Of a DNA stretch of 64,000 bases, positions 50,657-60,336 are shown in pieces. Within the stretch, counting starts at the first letter, position 1. Every line of letters starts with the position of its first letter. This stretch comes from MAG-120802 sp049430265. GTDB taxonomy: Bacteria; Actinomycetota; Actinomycetes; Nanopelagicales; Nanopelagicaceae. The notes below the pieces were generated by a model, which worked only from the letters and a program-made list of their open reading frames with translations, was not told where the DNA came from and made no database searches. The position numbers and the translations under genes were made by a program. Location: NCBI GenBank assembly GCA_049430265.1, contig JBMTBW010000002.1, positions 62,001 to 126,000 of the forward strand, written 5' to 3'.

Positions 50657-52525
50657 CTATTTCTTCACCTTTCCGCTCTCTTCATCAGCATTCGTTGAAA
50701 GCGCAGCGATGAATGCCTCTTGTGGTACTTCAACTCTTCCCACCATCTTCATACGCTTCTTTCCCTCTTTCTGCTTCTCTAAAAGTTTGCGCTTACGAGA
50801 GATATCGCCGCCATAACATTTTGCCAAAACATCTTTTCGAATGGCGCGAATTGTCTCTCGAGCAATAATTTTGGCGCCAATAGCTGCCTGAATCGGAACT
50901 TCAAATTGCTGCCTTGGAATTAACTCTCTAAGTTTTGAAGTCATCATGACTCCATAGGTATAAGCCTTCTCACGGTGAACAATTGAACTAAAGGCATCAA
51001 CAGTCTCTCCTTGAAGCAAAATATCAACCTTGACTAGATCTCCTTCAGCCTCGCCTATTGGTTCATAGTCCAGTGAGGCATAACCCTTAGTTCTTGACTT
51101 TAGTTGATCAAAGAAATCAAAGACGATTTCGGCAAGGGGCAAGGTGTAGCGAATCTCTACACGATCTTCAGAGAGATAATCCATGCCATTTAGCGCGCCT
51201 CGTCGCTGCTGGCAAAGCTCCATAATCGTTCCGATGTAATCTGTTGGAGAGAGAATTGTTGCCTTAACTATTGGCTCCCTGACCTGGGCAACTTTTCCAT
51301 TGGGGTACTCGCTGGGATTGGTAACAATTAACACTTGCCCGCTCTCAGTGGTAACTGTGTAGACCACATTCGGAGCAGTTGAGATGAGCGTTAGATCAAA
51401 CTCGCGCTCTAGCCGCTCTCTAACAATTTCCATATGGAGAAGTCCTAAAAAGCCACATCTAAATCCAAAGCCAAGGGCTGCAGAATTTTCTGGTTCATAG
51501 ACTAAAGCTGCATCATTTAGCTGTAATTTATCGAGCGCATCTCGAAGCAATGGATATTGATCGCCATCAATGGGAAATAAACCTGAGAAAACCATAGGTT
51601 TTGGATCTTTATATCCAGAGAGCGCTTCAAGTGCTGGTTTATGGAAAGTTGTTACCGTATCTCCAACTCTTGATTGGCGAACATCTTTAACGCCAGTGAT
51701 TAGATAACCCACCTCGCCTACTCCAAGGCCCTTGCTTGATACTGGCTCTGGCGAGATAACTCCAATATCTAATAGCTCATGCTTAACTCCAGTTGAAAAC
51801 ATCTGAATCTGCTCACGTGGTGAGAGATGTCCATCAAATACTCGAACATATGTCACTACACCTCGATAGGTGTCATAGACCGAGTCAAAGATTAAAGCTC
51901 TGGCAGGACCCTGCGGATTTCCTTTTGGAGCCGGAATTTGAGCAATAATTTGATCTAAGAGTTCTTCAACACCAATTCCTGATTTTCCAGAGACGCGCAA
52001 GCAATCCTCAGGTTTGCATCCAACTAGCTTAGATAATTCAATTGCAAACTTATCTGGTTGAGCAGAAGGCAAATCAATCTTATTTAATACTGGAATAACG
52101 GTTAAATTATTTTCCATCGCTAGATAAAGATTTGCCAGTGTTTGAGCTTCAATACCTTGCGCACAATCCACTAATAAAATAGCCCCTTCGCATGCTGCAA
52201 GAGATCTTGATACTTCGTAAGTGAAATCAACATGTCCTGGGGTATCAATCATATTTAGAATGTATTCCTTGCCATCAAGACCTGACCTCCAAGGAAGACG
52301 AACAGCTTGGCTCTTGATAGTAATTCCGCGTTCGCGTTCAATATCCATACGATCTAAATATTGGGCTCGCATATTTCGCGCTTCAACAACACCGGTTATT
52401 CCAAGCATTCGATCTGCCAGAGTGGATTTGCCATGATCAATATGGGCGATGATGCAGAAATTACGAATCTGCTCAGGATTAGTTGCAGCAGGTTGCGGCG
52501 CTTTACTTAAGTCAATTGCAGGCAT
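50657..52525 (-). CDS. lepA: Elongation factor 4 (LepA)
   Basis: Ribosomal GTPase that back-translocates or aids 30S assembly. G1 is AHIDHGKST at 27-35; DTPGHVDF near 93 and NKID near 148 follow. The LepA-specific C-terminal domain is present (CYGGDISRKRKLLEKQKEGKKRMK region). At 622 residues it is full length. It starts ATG 52525, 36 bp after rpsT. Confidence 0.97.
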   Translation of the reverse strand: MPAIDLSKAPQPAATNPEQIRNFCIIAHIDHGKSTLADRMLGITGVVEARNMRAQYLDRMDIERERGITIKSQAVRLPWRSGLDGKEYILNMIDTPGHVDFTYEVSRSLAACEGAILLVDCAQGIEAQTLANLYLAMENNLTVIPVLNKIDLPSAQPDKFAIELSKLVGCKPEDCLRVSGKSGIGVEELLDQIIAQIPAPKGNPQGPARALIFDSVYDTYRGVVTYVRVFDGHLSPREQIQMFSTGVKHELLDIGVISPEPVSSKGLGVGEVGYLITGVKDVRQSRVGDTVTTFHKPALEALSGYKDPKPMVFSGLFPIDGDQYPLLRDALDKLQLNDAALVYEPENSAALGFGFRCGFLGLLHMEIVRERLEREFDLTLISTAPNVVYTVTTESGQVLIVTNPSEYPNGKVAQVREPIVKATILSPTDYIGTIMELCQQRRGALNGMDYLSEDRVEIRYTLPLAEIVFDFFDQLKSRTKGYASLDYEPIGEAEGDLVKVDILLQGETVDAFSSIVHREKAYTYGVMMTSKLRELIPRQQFEVPIQAAIGAKIIARETIRAIRKDVLAKCYGGDISRKRKLLEKQKEGKKRMKMVGRVEVPQEAFIAALSTNADEESGKVKK

Positions 52526-52561
52526 GCCTATCGCCTACTTTGTGTGAAAGAGTTGGCTGGA

Positions 52562-52831
52562 TTAACGAACGCCAGCTTTGTGGGCTGACTTAGCCATAGC
52601 TGACTTCTTATTAGCAGCTTGGTTGGCATGTATTACGCCTTTTGATACCGCGATATCGAGTTCACGAGAGGCATTTGAGAGCTCAGTGGCAACAAGCTTT
52701 GAATCTCCTGCAGTAAGGGAATCACGAAAGCGACGGATAGCGGTCTTAAATGAAGAACGCACTGACTTATTACGCAAGCGAGCCTTCTCATTGGTCTTGA
52801 TTCTCTTGATCTGGGACTTGATATTTGCCAC
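52562..52831 (-). CDS. rpsT: 30S ribosomal protein S20
   Basis: Helical rRNA-binding protein of 89 residues. The N-terminus ANIKSQIKRIKTNEKARLRNKS and the tail GVIHANQAANKKSAMAKSAHK are typical S20. I choose GTG 52831 because S20 begins (M)ANIKSQ; an ATG six codons upstream (52849) adds EGFKF, which is unlike the family. A promoter-like pair lies upstream at 52871-52900. Confidence 0.94.
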   Translation of the reverse strand: MANIKSQIKRIKTNEKARLRNKSVRSSFKTAIRRFRDSLTAGDSKLVATELSNASRELDIAVSKGVIHANQAANKKSAMAKSAHKAGVR

Positions 52832-52870
52832 GAACTTAAAGCCTTCCATTTGAGTGAAATACAACGCGGC

Positions 52871-52900
52871 AGGGTATCAGCCAGAGTTATCTCGACTCAA
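52871..52900 (-). promoter_or_regulatory. Predicted promoter of rpsT
   Basis: On the minus strand TTGAGT (52900-52895), an 18-bp spacer and TACCCT (52876-52871) form a promoter-like pair, giving a leader of about 35 bases before GTG 52831. It resembles the acnA pair (TTGAGC, 18 bp, TAAGAT). Identified by eye. Confidence 0.45.
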
Positions 52901-52930
52901 ACCGAGATTCTCAGCCTTGCCAAATACCGC

Positions 52931-53902
52931 CTATTTACGCCCTACTTTGCCGGCAATTGCCAGAACGCTTCGCTCCAGGGCATAGAGCGGGTCGGCCTCA
53001 GCTCCTTTAATGGCCACATCTGCTTTTGCTAATTCACCAACCGAGAATGCAATTAGCGCTGGAGTCCACTTTCCTAATTGGCGCCTCGCCTTATCAATCT
53101 GCCAGGGAGCAAGGCCAAGAGAGCCAGCAAGTTGAAAGGCATTGGCCCCGCGCGGAGCCCCTGAGACTTTTGCAAGTGCCCTAATTGATGAAGTGATTGC
53201 AGAGAGAATCATTATTGGATCAACTCCAGTATCAAGGGCATTTCTTAGTGAAATCAGCGCAGCCCTGCTATCTCCCGCCAATGTCGCATCTGCTACATCA
53301 AAGCCTGTGGCTTGAACTCTTCCCTGATAATAAAGAGCGATATCTTCTTCATCAATTACTGCTTTGGCAGCGCTAGTATCAAAAGCAATCTGACTACAAG
53401 CTGCTGCTAGCTCTCTTGTGTCACTTCCTGTGGCATCAACTAGCGCGCTAATTGCAGCAGATGAAATCTTGCGTCCCTGTCTTTCAAATTCCTGGGCAAC
53501 AAAGCTAGATTTATCACTCTCTTTTTTCATCGCCTCACAGAGAATAATCTCTGGTTTTAACTTCTTAATCTTTTCTAGAAGTGATTTTCCTTTAACGCCG
53601 CCCTTATGAATAAAAATTATATGAAGCGAGGAATCAAGTGCAGATAAGTAGTTTTCTACTTCTTCTTGCACTTCGCTGATTAAATCTTGTAAGTCTTTTA
53701 AAACTACAACGCGTTTATCAGCAAAGAGTGAAGGAGCAATTGCTGAGGCAAAGCCGCCAATTTCTAATTCAGCACCTTCTAGGACAGTTTTCTCATAATC
53801 AACGCGCGCAACTAGCGCATCGGCTAGGGCGCGATCTGCTAAAACGCTCTCTGCGCCATGGATAAGTAAGAGGTTTGCTAGAGCCATTGAATCTGCCACC
53901 AC
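52931..53902 (-). CDS. holA: DNA polymerase III subunit delta
   Basis: Clamp-loader subunit that opens the beta clamp. ALANLLLIHGAESVLADRAL at the N-terminus and GFDVADATLAGDSRAALISLRNAL near 200-223 are typical; the Walker A motif is degenerate as expected for delta. It has 323 residues from GTG 53902, preceded by GGAAGGA; an ATG at 53887 is possible. The first codons overlap the end of comEC by 25 bp. It is separated from rpsT by 99 bp containing the rpsT promoter. Confidence 0.9.
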   Translation of the reverse strand: MVADSMALANLLLIHGAESVLADRALADALVARVDYEKTVLEGAELEIGGFASAIAPSLFADKRVVVLKDLQDLISEVQEEVENYLSALDSSLHIIFIHKGGVKGKSLLEKIKKLKPEIILCEAMKKESDKSSFVAQEFERQGRKISSAAISALVDATGSDTRELAAACSQIAFDTSAAKAVIDEEDIALYYQGRVQATGFDVADATLAGDSRAALISLRNALDTGVDPIMILSAITSSIRALAKVSGAPRGANAFQLAGSLGLAPWQIDKARRQLGKWTPALIAFSVGELAKADVAIKGAEADPLYALERSVLAIAGKVGRK

Positions 53903-56094
53903 TTCCTTCCTACATTCCTAGTAGTGAATATATAGCCCATCGCCCCCTCATCAAACCTCCAGGACAGTGAAATTGGCCCATCTTGATCGCTTCGATAAAC
54001 CCTAGAGCCCATAACCCTTAGCTTCTCCACAAGGGAAGAATCGGGATGGCCATAACTATTCGATTCACCCACGCTAATAACTGAGATTTCTGGCGAGATT
54101 TGCCGTAAGAAGATTTCGCTTTGAAAACGTGAGCCATGATGGGGAACCTTCAGTATTGAAATGCCAGATAGGTCGTATCTCTTTGCAATCTCCTCTTGTG
54201 CTTCAGGTTCAATATCACCAGTAATTAAGATCTTTACCTGCCCCACTTGGGCAAGAATTACTAATGAGCGATTATTTTCCTTAGATCCATCGCCAGATAG
54301 ATTTGAAAAATTAGAGGAAGCTGTAGGTGGCCAAAGTACCTCTAGCGATACATCTTCAATTCTTGCAATATCGCCAGCTCCAACTTTTGATACTTCGTAT
54401 TTAGAGAGCTCCTCTCTAGAGATATTCCCATTACTCCAGATTTGCCCAATCTCTCGCTTTCTTAAAGCTCCGGAAACCCCATAGTAATGATCTGCATGAT
54501 TATGACTTAAGACAATTAGTGGCAAATACTTGATACCAATGCTCTTTAAACAACGATCAAGTAGATCAGGGTCAGGACCAGCATCAAATAGCAGAGCGCT
54601 ACTAGCAGAAATCTTTAGCACCAGAGCATCACCCTGACCAACATCGCATTGCACTATGCGCCAAGCATCTCCCGGAAAGCTAGCCTTACTAAATACTCCA
54701 AAAAGGATAAGTGCAACAAATGCTGCGATTCCAATTCTTTTTAAAGGCGCAAAGAATAAAACTGCAATAACTAGAGCCAGAGTTATCAGAAGAAGTTGAT
54801 GTGAGAGCGAAAGCGTTGGCGTTTGATCAGAGAGTGATGCAATGTAGGCAATCCAACGAGCAAGAAACTCTGCAATAGCTAATAGCCCCTCTGATATGAA
54901 GGCGATCGGAAGAGTAAGCACTGAAAGAAACCCAAGAACGGTCACCGGAGCTACTAAAAGTGAGGTCACGATATTAAACGGAATAGCAAGAAGTGGAGCC
55001 TGGGAGGTAAAGGCAATCAGATAGGGAGTGCAGAGCAGGGTTGCAGCAGTTGAAACCGCAACAATTTCAGCCAGCCAAGATGGTAGAAATCTAAGTAGGT
55101 ATGCCTTAATTCCAGGTGAGAGAAATATCAAACCAGCAGTAGCAAGAACAGAGAGGATAAAACCAGGATCTTGTCCCTGAAAGGGATCAAAGAGAAGAAG
55201 AACAATTACGGCGCTAGATAAGGCGGCTGCTGCATTTGCACGATTGCCAGTGGCAATTGCCAATAAAACTACAAGAGCCATTAGCCCTGCCCGCAAAACT
55301 GAGGGCGATGGCCTAACTAAAAGTAGGAAGAGAAAGAGAATTAATCCCGTAGTAACTATCCTGACGCCAAGATTTGAAATAACTAGCCGCAGAATAAAGA
55401 AAACTAGCGCGCTAACAATGGCAAAATTTGCACCACTTACTGCTGTGAGATGAGCAAGGCCAGAGCGGCGCATCTGCTTAGTAAATTCTTCGCTTTGAAG
55501 TGAGGTATCCCCCAAGATCATTCCAGGAATTAGCGCGCCAGAATCACTCTCATATTCCGCTGCTTGATTGCGAAATTTAGATCGAATCTCTGCCAGTAAC
55601 TGACCCAGCGCCCCTACCTTGGATAGTTGATTAAACTCCTCATCTGCAATCAAGAGAGCCGCTACTCGCCGCTCTTTACTCTTTATCAGCCTTCCTTGGA
55701 ATTGAACTAAATCACCGGGAATCAACGCCACTTTCTTTGGGATCAAAACTCTAATAGCAACTCTTACTTCATAACTTGCCGTCTCACTTTCTACATAAGA
55801 GGCTCTAGCTAGAAATGAACTCTGTGACGGATTTATATCTGAGCCACGAACTCTTTCAAATGTAAGTTTTGGATCACTAGTAACACTTGCTATCACCTTC
55901 ACATTGCTAGAGCTTTTGGCTAACTGAGCAATTTCGCTACTTTGCAAGATCTGACTATGAATTGAAAATAGGATGCTGCCGATAAGGAGCGCGAGTGAGA
56001 TGATGTAAAAACGTCGCTTGAATAAATAGGTAAAAGATGTGATTACCGCACTTACCGCTAACGCAGACCAAGAGAAATAGGTCGCACCCAGCAC
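53878..56094 (-). CDS. comEC: ComEC DNA-uptake channel protein (start uncertain)
   Basis: Inner-membrane channel that takes single-stranded DNA into the cytoplasm. The central competence domain (LTAVSGANFAIVSALVFFILR near 210-230) is followed by many membrane segments and a C-terminal metallo-beta-lactamase domain with LSHNHADHYYG near 523. It has 738 residues from GTG 56094. The frame is open upstream to 56196, and its extra codons (DYRALLFALALWVGV) look like the normal hydrophobic ComEC N-terminus, yet no ATG, GTG or TTG lies there in frame. The given start is therefore the first safe one. It follows comEA by 59 bp or overlaps it. Confidence 0.88.
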   Translation of the reverse strand: MLGATYFSWSALAVSAVITSFTYLFKRRFYIISLALLIGSILFSIHSQILQSSEIAQLAKSSSNVKVIASVTSDPKLTFERVRGSDINPSQSSFLARASYVESETASYEVRVAIRVLIPKKVALIPGDLVQFQGRLIKSKERRVAALLIADEEFNQLSKVGALGQLLAEIRSKFRNQAAEYESDSGALIPGMILGDTSLQSEEFTKQMRRSGLAHLTAVSGANFAIVSALVFFILRLVISNLGVRIVTTGLILFLFLLLVRPSPSVLRAGLMALVVLLAIATGNRANAAAALSSAVIVLLLFDPFQGQDPGFILSVLATAGLIFLSPGIKAYLLRFLPSWLAEIVAVSTAATLLCTPYLIAFTSQAPLLAIPFNIVTSLLVAPVTVLGFLSVLTLPIAFISEGLLAIAEFLARWIAYIASLSDQTPTLSLSHQLLLITLALVIAVLFFAPLKRIGIAAFVALILFGVFSKASFPGDAWRIVQCDVGQGDALVLKISASSALLFDAGPDPDLLDRCLKSIGIKYLPLIVLSHNHADHYYGVSGALRKREIGQIWSNGNISREELSKYEVSKVGAGDIARIEDVSLEVLWPPTASSNFSNLSGDGSKENNRSLVILAQVGQVKILITGDIEPEAQEEIAKRYDLSGISILKVPHHGSRFQSEIFLRQISPEISVISVGESNSYGHPDSSLVEKLRVMGSRVYRSDQDGPISLSWRFDEGAMGYIFTTRNVGRKWWQIQWL

Positions 56095-56153
56095 CCCAAC
56101 CCAGAGGGCTAGAGCAAAGAGCAGTGCGCGGTAATCACTTCTTACCCTCTGGT

Positions 56154-56753
56154 CTAGAGGCTCAAACGTGGGCGAATCCGCTCCAGAGTTTTGCTACCTA
56201 TACCAGAAACTTTCAGTAGATCATCAAGGGCAAGAAACGGCCCATTTGTATTTCGATAATTTATTATTCGGCTAGCAATTACCGGTCCGATCCCAGTAAG
56301 TGAATCAAACTCAGCCTTTGTACCTCGATTTATATTGATAACTCCGGTAAATCTAGACTTACTACTCTTGCTACTGCTTGAGTTAGCTTTTGCAACATAT
56401 CCCACATAGACCTGTTCGCCATCTATTAAGACTCGAGCTAAGTTGATGTCACCTAAATCAACGCCCTTATTTGCTCCACCTGCTGCCTTTATTGCATCTG
56501 AGACTCTAGAGCCTGCAAGTAGTGGATACACATCTGGTCGCTTAACTTTGCCAGCGACATGAATGAGTATCGTCTTGGCTACTGCCGGCATAGTTAGGGT
56601 GGGTTTAGCAGACTCTTGCGCAACTGCTCGTCCCCTAGTATTTGTAAATAAGAATGTGGCAAAGAGAATGGCGACTAGAGATATAGCAATAAGCGCTCTT
56701 CGCTGTGAGTAGGTGTAATCTTGAAAATCTTCTTTCAATTTCGCAAAATTCAT
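56154..56753 (-). CDS. comEA: ComEA DNA-receptor protein
   Basis: Membrane-anchored DNA receptor of natural transformation, 199 residues. An N-terminal anchor (ALIAISLVAILFATFLFT near 19-36) is followed by an SLBB-like domain (TILIHVAGKVKRPDVYPLLAGSRV region) and a C-terminal pair of helix-hairpin-helix motifs (NINRGTKAEFDSLTGIGPV and DDLLKVSGIGSKTLERIRP). It delivers DNA to ComEC, encoded directly downstream. Its ribosome-binding site lies in a small hairpin. Confidence 0.94.
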   Translation of the reverse strand: MNFAKLKEDFQDYTYSQRRALIAISLVAILFATFLFTNTRGRAVAQESAKPTLTMPAVAKTILIHVAGKVKRPDVYPLLAGSRVSDAIKAAGGANKGVDLGDINLARVLIDGEQVYVGYVAKANSSSSKSSKSRFTGVININRGTKAEFDSLTGIGPVIASRIINYRNTNGPFLALDDLLKVSGIGSKTLERIRPRLSL

Positions 56754-56755
56754 GG

Positions 56756-56770
56756 CCTGATGAAATCAGG
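56756..56770 (-). promoter_or_regulatory. Hairpin covering the comEA ribosome-binding site
   Basis: On the minus strand CCTGA-TTTCA-TCAGG is a perfect 5-bp stem that ends two bases before the comEA ATG. The only SD-like bases, CAGG, are in the 3' arm, so the stem would hide them. It may lower or regulate comEA translation. Confidence 0.4.
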
Positions 56771-56833
56771 TATTGCAAATATTTATTTCTTTAACTAACT
56801 CTTTTAGTGGAGAAGTTGGAGCTGTGGATATTG

Positions 56834-59293
56834 CTATAAAACGATATTTACAAACTTTGGGGCCTTAGTAATTACTTTCTTAGGGTTTACTCCCCCAAGA
56901 TCAGACACTATTGCTGGATCGCTTAAAGCCATCTTCTCAAGGGCTTCATCGGTAATATTGGGTGATACTTCAACCCTAGATTTGATTTTGCCATTTATCT
57001 GGAAAATAGCAGTGACTGAGTCTTGAGTTAATAGTTGTGGGTCAACGCTTGGCCATCCTGCTCTCGCAACTGAGGGCTGATGGCCTAATACCTCCCACAT
57101 CTCCTCAGCGGTATATGGCGCAATTAAAGAGAGTGAAATCGCCACTATTTCAACGGCCTCTCTTACTGCAGCATCTGATGGGCCAACGCCGGAATCAATT
57201 GCTTTTCTTGCGGCATTTACTAGCTCCATAATCCTTGCTACCACAACATTGAATCTAAAAGACTCAACTGCAAATGAGATATCAGATAGAGCTTTATGAG
57301 AAACTTTTCTTAACTCTAAATCACCTTTTGAAAAATCAATTCCTGGCTCACTCTTGACATCTCCAGCAAGGCGCCAAGCGCGATGCAAGAACTTAGATGA
57401 CCCTGTTGGTGAAACATCAGCCCAATCAACATCATCCTCCGGTGGACCGGCAAAGACCATTGATAACCGGATTGCATCTACGCCATGTTTTTCAAGTTCC
57501 TCAGAGAGGGCTACTAAATTGCCACGGCTCTTACTCATAGCCGAACCATCCATTAAAACCATTCCTTGATTAAGAAGTCTGGTAAATGGCTCTGAGAAAT
57601 CTACATAGCCCATATCTTTTAGCGCTTTGGTAAAAAAGCGTGAATAGAGCAGATGCAAGATGGCGTGACTTACTCCACCTACATATTGATCCACTGGTAG
57701 CCAGGTATCGACTTCTTTTCTATCGAAAGGTTTATCGTGGGTATTCACACTGGTGTAGCGCAAGAAATACCAAGATGAGTCAACAAAGGTATCCATGGTG
57801 TCGGTATCTCTTAGAGCGCCAGCGCCACATTTAGGACATTTAACATTAACCCAATCACTTGCTGTGGCAAGAGGTGATGTTCCCTTTGGCCTTAAATCTA
57901 GCGACTTTGAATCCGGTAATTTAACTGGAAGATCACTTTCATCTACTGGCACTTCGCCGCACTTCTGACAGTGAATAATTGGAAATGGAGTTCCCCAATA
58001 TCGCTGACGTGAAATTAACCAATCTCTAAGTCGATAGTTATTAGATGCCTTTGCTAAATTCTTTTTCTCAAGTTCTGCAATTATTTTTCCAATGGCTGCT
58101 GTGCTATCAAGCCCATTTAAGCTGCCAGAGTTAACCATTACCCCAGATCCACTAGTAGCAACTCCGCTAACGGCAGGATCTTCTTGCCCCTCTACATTAA
58201 CTACTACTCTCACCGGTAGCTTCATCGCCCTAGCAAAATCTAAATCTCTCTGATCATGAGCAGGAACAGCCATGATGGCCCCAGTTCCATAATCAGCTAG
58301 CACATAATCACTAGCCCAGATTGGAATTCTCTCGTTATTAACTGGATTTATTGCATATCGTCCTAGAAAAATGCCGCTCTTGACTCTATCTGTTGCCAAT
58401 CTATCGATATCGCTTGCCGACTTAACGCTATCGAAGTATTTTTCAAAGTCAGCTTGCACTTGGGTATTTGCCACTAACTCTCTAGCTAATTCGCTATCAA
58501 CAGCAACTACCATAAATGTTGCGCCAAATAGAGTATCGGGCCTGGTGGTATAGACCGTTAAAGCCTCATCCCTTCCTTCAATATTGAATTTAACTTCAGC
58601 TCCAACAGATTTTCCAATCCAATTGCGCTGCATAGTTAGAACTTTCTCAGGCCACTTGCCCTCGAGTTCTTTCATGTCATCAAGTAATCTCTCGGCATAA
58701 TCAGTGATTTTGAAATACCACTGACTCAATTTCTTCTTTGTTACCGGATTATCACAGCGTTCACATAGCCCTGCAATTACCTGCTCATTTGCCAAAACAG
58801 TCTGGCAATCCGGGCACCAATTAACTGGTGAGTTCTTGCGATAAGCCAGTCCCTTTTCATATAGTTTTAAAAATATCCATTGATTCCACCGGTAATACTC
58901 GCTATCGCAGGTATAAAGCACTCGATCCCAATCAAATGAGCAGGCATACCTTCGCATCGAAGCTTTCTGGGTATTTATATTTTCATAAGTCCAAATACTT
59001 GGATCTTCATTGCGCTTGATTGCAGCATTTTCTGCTGGGAGACCAAAAGCATCCCAGCCAATTGGATGCATGACGTTAAAGCCTTTTTGCACCCAGTAAC
59101 GAGCAATCACATCACCTAAGGCATAAGCCTCGGCATGGCCCATATGAAGATCGCCCGATGGATAGGGAAACATATCCAGTACATATTTCTTAGGGCGGGG
59201 ATCACTTGGATCTCCTGATCTAAATGGCGCTAATTTGTCCCATACTGGCAACCACTTCTCTTGAATGAAGTGAAAGTCATAGGCCGAGAGCAT
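56834..59293 (-). CDS. leuS: Leucyl-tRNA synthetase
   Basis: Class Ia synthetase of 819 residues. HIGH motif HMGH at 50-53 (PYPSGDLHMGH), a CP1 editing domain (about 220-420, with VYTTRPDTLFGATF) and KMSKS motif AMSKSRGN near 585. Two zinc-ligand pairs are seen (CPDC/CERC and CPKC). It is full length. It sits 9 bp after the SDR gene on the same strand, so both may be expressed from the tRNA-Ala transcript. Confidence 0.97.
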   Translation of the reverse strand: MLSAYDFHFIQEKWLPVWDKLAPFRSGDPSDPRPKKYVLDMFPYPSGDLHMGHAEAYALGDVIARYWVQKGFNVMHPIGWDAFGLPAENAAIKRNEDPSIWTYENINTQKASMRRYACSFDWDRVLYTCDSEYYRWNQWIFLKLYEKGLAYRKNSPVNWCPDCQTVLANEQVIAGLCERCDNPVTKKKLSQWYFKITDYAERLLDDMKELEGKWPEKVLTMQRNWIGKSVGAEVKFNIEGRDEALTVYTTRPDTLFGATFMVVAVDSELARELVANTQVQADFEKYFDSVKSASDIDRLATDRVKSGIFLGRYAINPVNNERIPIWASDYVLADYGTGAIMAVPAHDQRDLDFARAMKLPVRVVVNVEGQEDPAVSGVATSGSGVMVNSGSLNGLDSTAAIGKIIAELEKKNLAKASNNYRLRDWLISRQRYWGTPFPIIHCQKCGEVPVDESDLPVKLPDSKSLDLRPKGTSPLATASDWVNVKCPKCGAGALRDTDTMDTFVDSSWYFLRYTSVNTHDKPFDRKEVDTWLPVDQYVGGVSHAILHLLYSRFFTKALKDMGYVDFSEPFTRLLNQGMVLMDGSAMSKSRGNLVALSEELEKHGVDAIRLSMVFAGPPEDDVDWADVSPTGSSKFLHRAWRLAGDVKSEPGIDFSKGDLELRKVSHKALSDISFAVESFRFNVVVARIMELVNAARKAIDSGVGPSDAAVREAVEIVAISLSLIAPYTAEEMWEVLGHQPSVARAGWPSVDPQLLTQDSVTAIFQINGKIKSRVEVSPNITDEALEKMALSDPAIVSDLGGVNPKKVITKAPKFVNIVL

Positions 59294-59302
59294 TGCCCTA
59301 GA

Positions 59303-60259
59303 TTACCGCCAATTAACTCCAGTTAATTCACTGCTAACGCTCCAGAGGTTTCGCGCCAAGCCTTGATCATAGGCAATAGAGCGAGCTCTTGTTGCTTTTG
59401 GAAAACCGCGCATCTCCAACAATCCATCAGGACCAAGATATGAAGCGCCATAGAGATTTGAAAATGTTGCAGCGCAAAGCGTTGGAAGCGCGCCTCTTGA
59501 TGCTGATTGCGCAATAAGGGAGTTAGCAAATGCTGCCCCTCGCTCTTCGATAATGCTTCCTCGCATTTTTGGTCCAACGCTCTGTAAATTAGTATTTGCA
59601 TAACCAGGGTGGGCGGCAAATGCGCTAAAACTATAATTGGCTTTTCTAGCAATTCTCTCTAATTCAAATGTAAATAGTAGATTAGCTAATTTACTTGCAC
59701 CATAGGCCGACCAGGGTTGATATTTATTTCTGCCAAGACAGATATCTCTAATTGCATCTTGGCTACCTTGGCCAAAATTTCCAAATCGATGAGCTGCACT
59801 TGAAACTGAGACAACTCTTGATTTGATTCGATCTGCTAACAGAGCGGTAAGTGCAAAGTGGCCTAGGTGATTCACACCCATTTGTAGTTCAAAATCATCA
59901 GCAGTCTTTGTGAATGGAGTAGCCATGACCCCAGCATTTAATATCAAAACATCAATGTCTTGCTTGACTTCTCTCGCTGCTTTTCTAACACTATTTAAAT
60001 CGGCTAAATCGAGATGGAGAATTTGAGCCTTCTGGCTTGATAACTCTTTTACTACCTGCTCGGCTTTCTTTAGATCGCGCGCAGCAATTGTTACCTGCGC
60101 CCCTGCTCTAATTAGTTCTCTAGCGCTCTCAAGACCAATTCCGCTAGTTGCTCCAGTGATAAGAAAATGTTTGCCGCTTTGATCGCCAATATCGCTAGCG
60201 TTCCAGCCGCGCGGAATTACTTGAAGAGCGAGCGCATTTTTCTCTGAGTTGCTATCCAT
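59303..60259 (-). CDS. Short-chain dehydrogenase/reductase
   Basis: Classical SDR oxidoreductase of 318 residues. The cofactor loop is GATSGIG at 36-42, NAGVM is at 108-112, and the catalytic serine in SVSSAAHRFG precedes the YxxxK pair Y186 and K190 (YGASK). The sequence resembles retinol dehydrogenase-like actinobacterial SDRs; substrate is unknown. Its ATG is only 4 bases from the 3' end of tRNA-Ala and has no ribosome-binding site, so processing of the tRNA would leave an almost leaderless mRNA. Confidence 0.9.
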   Translation of the reverse strand: MDSNSEKNALALQVIPRGWNASDIGDQSGKHFLITGATSGIGLESARELIRAGAQVTIAARDLKKAEQVVKELSSQKAQILHLDLADLNSVRKAAREVKQDIDVLILNAGVMATPFTKTADDFELQMGVNHLGHFALTALLADRIKSRVVSVSSAAHRFGNFGQGSQDAIRDICLGRNKYQPWSAYGASKLANLLFTFELERIARKANYSFSAFAAHPGYANTNLQSVGPKMRGSIIEERGAAFANSLIAQSASRGALPTLCAATFSNLYGASYLGPDGLLEMRGFPKATRARSIAYDQGLARNLWSVSSELTGVNWR

Positions 60260-60263
60260 AACG

Positions 60264-60336
60264 TGGAGCTAAGGGGACTTGAACCCCTGACCCCCTGCAT
60301 GCCATGCAGGTGCGCTACCAGCTGCGCCATAGCCCC
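60264..60336 (-). tRNA. tRNA-Ala (GGC)
   Basis: On the minus strand the acceptor GGGGCTA pairs with TAGCTCC and includes the G3-U70 wobble pair, the alanine identity element. The anticodon stem CCTGC/GCAGG encloses ATGGCAT with anticodon GGC, and the T arm has AGGGGTTCAAGTCCCCT. The discriminator A is followed by CGTT, so CCA is not encoded. It lies between the histidine phosphatase and SDR genes on the same strand. Confidence 0.95.
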
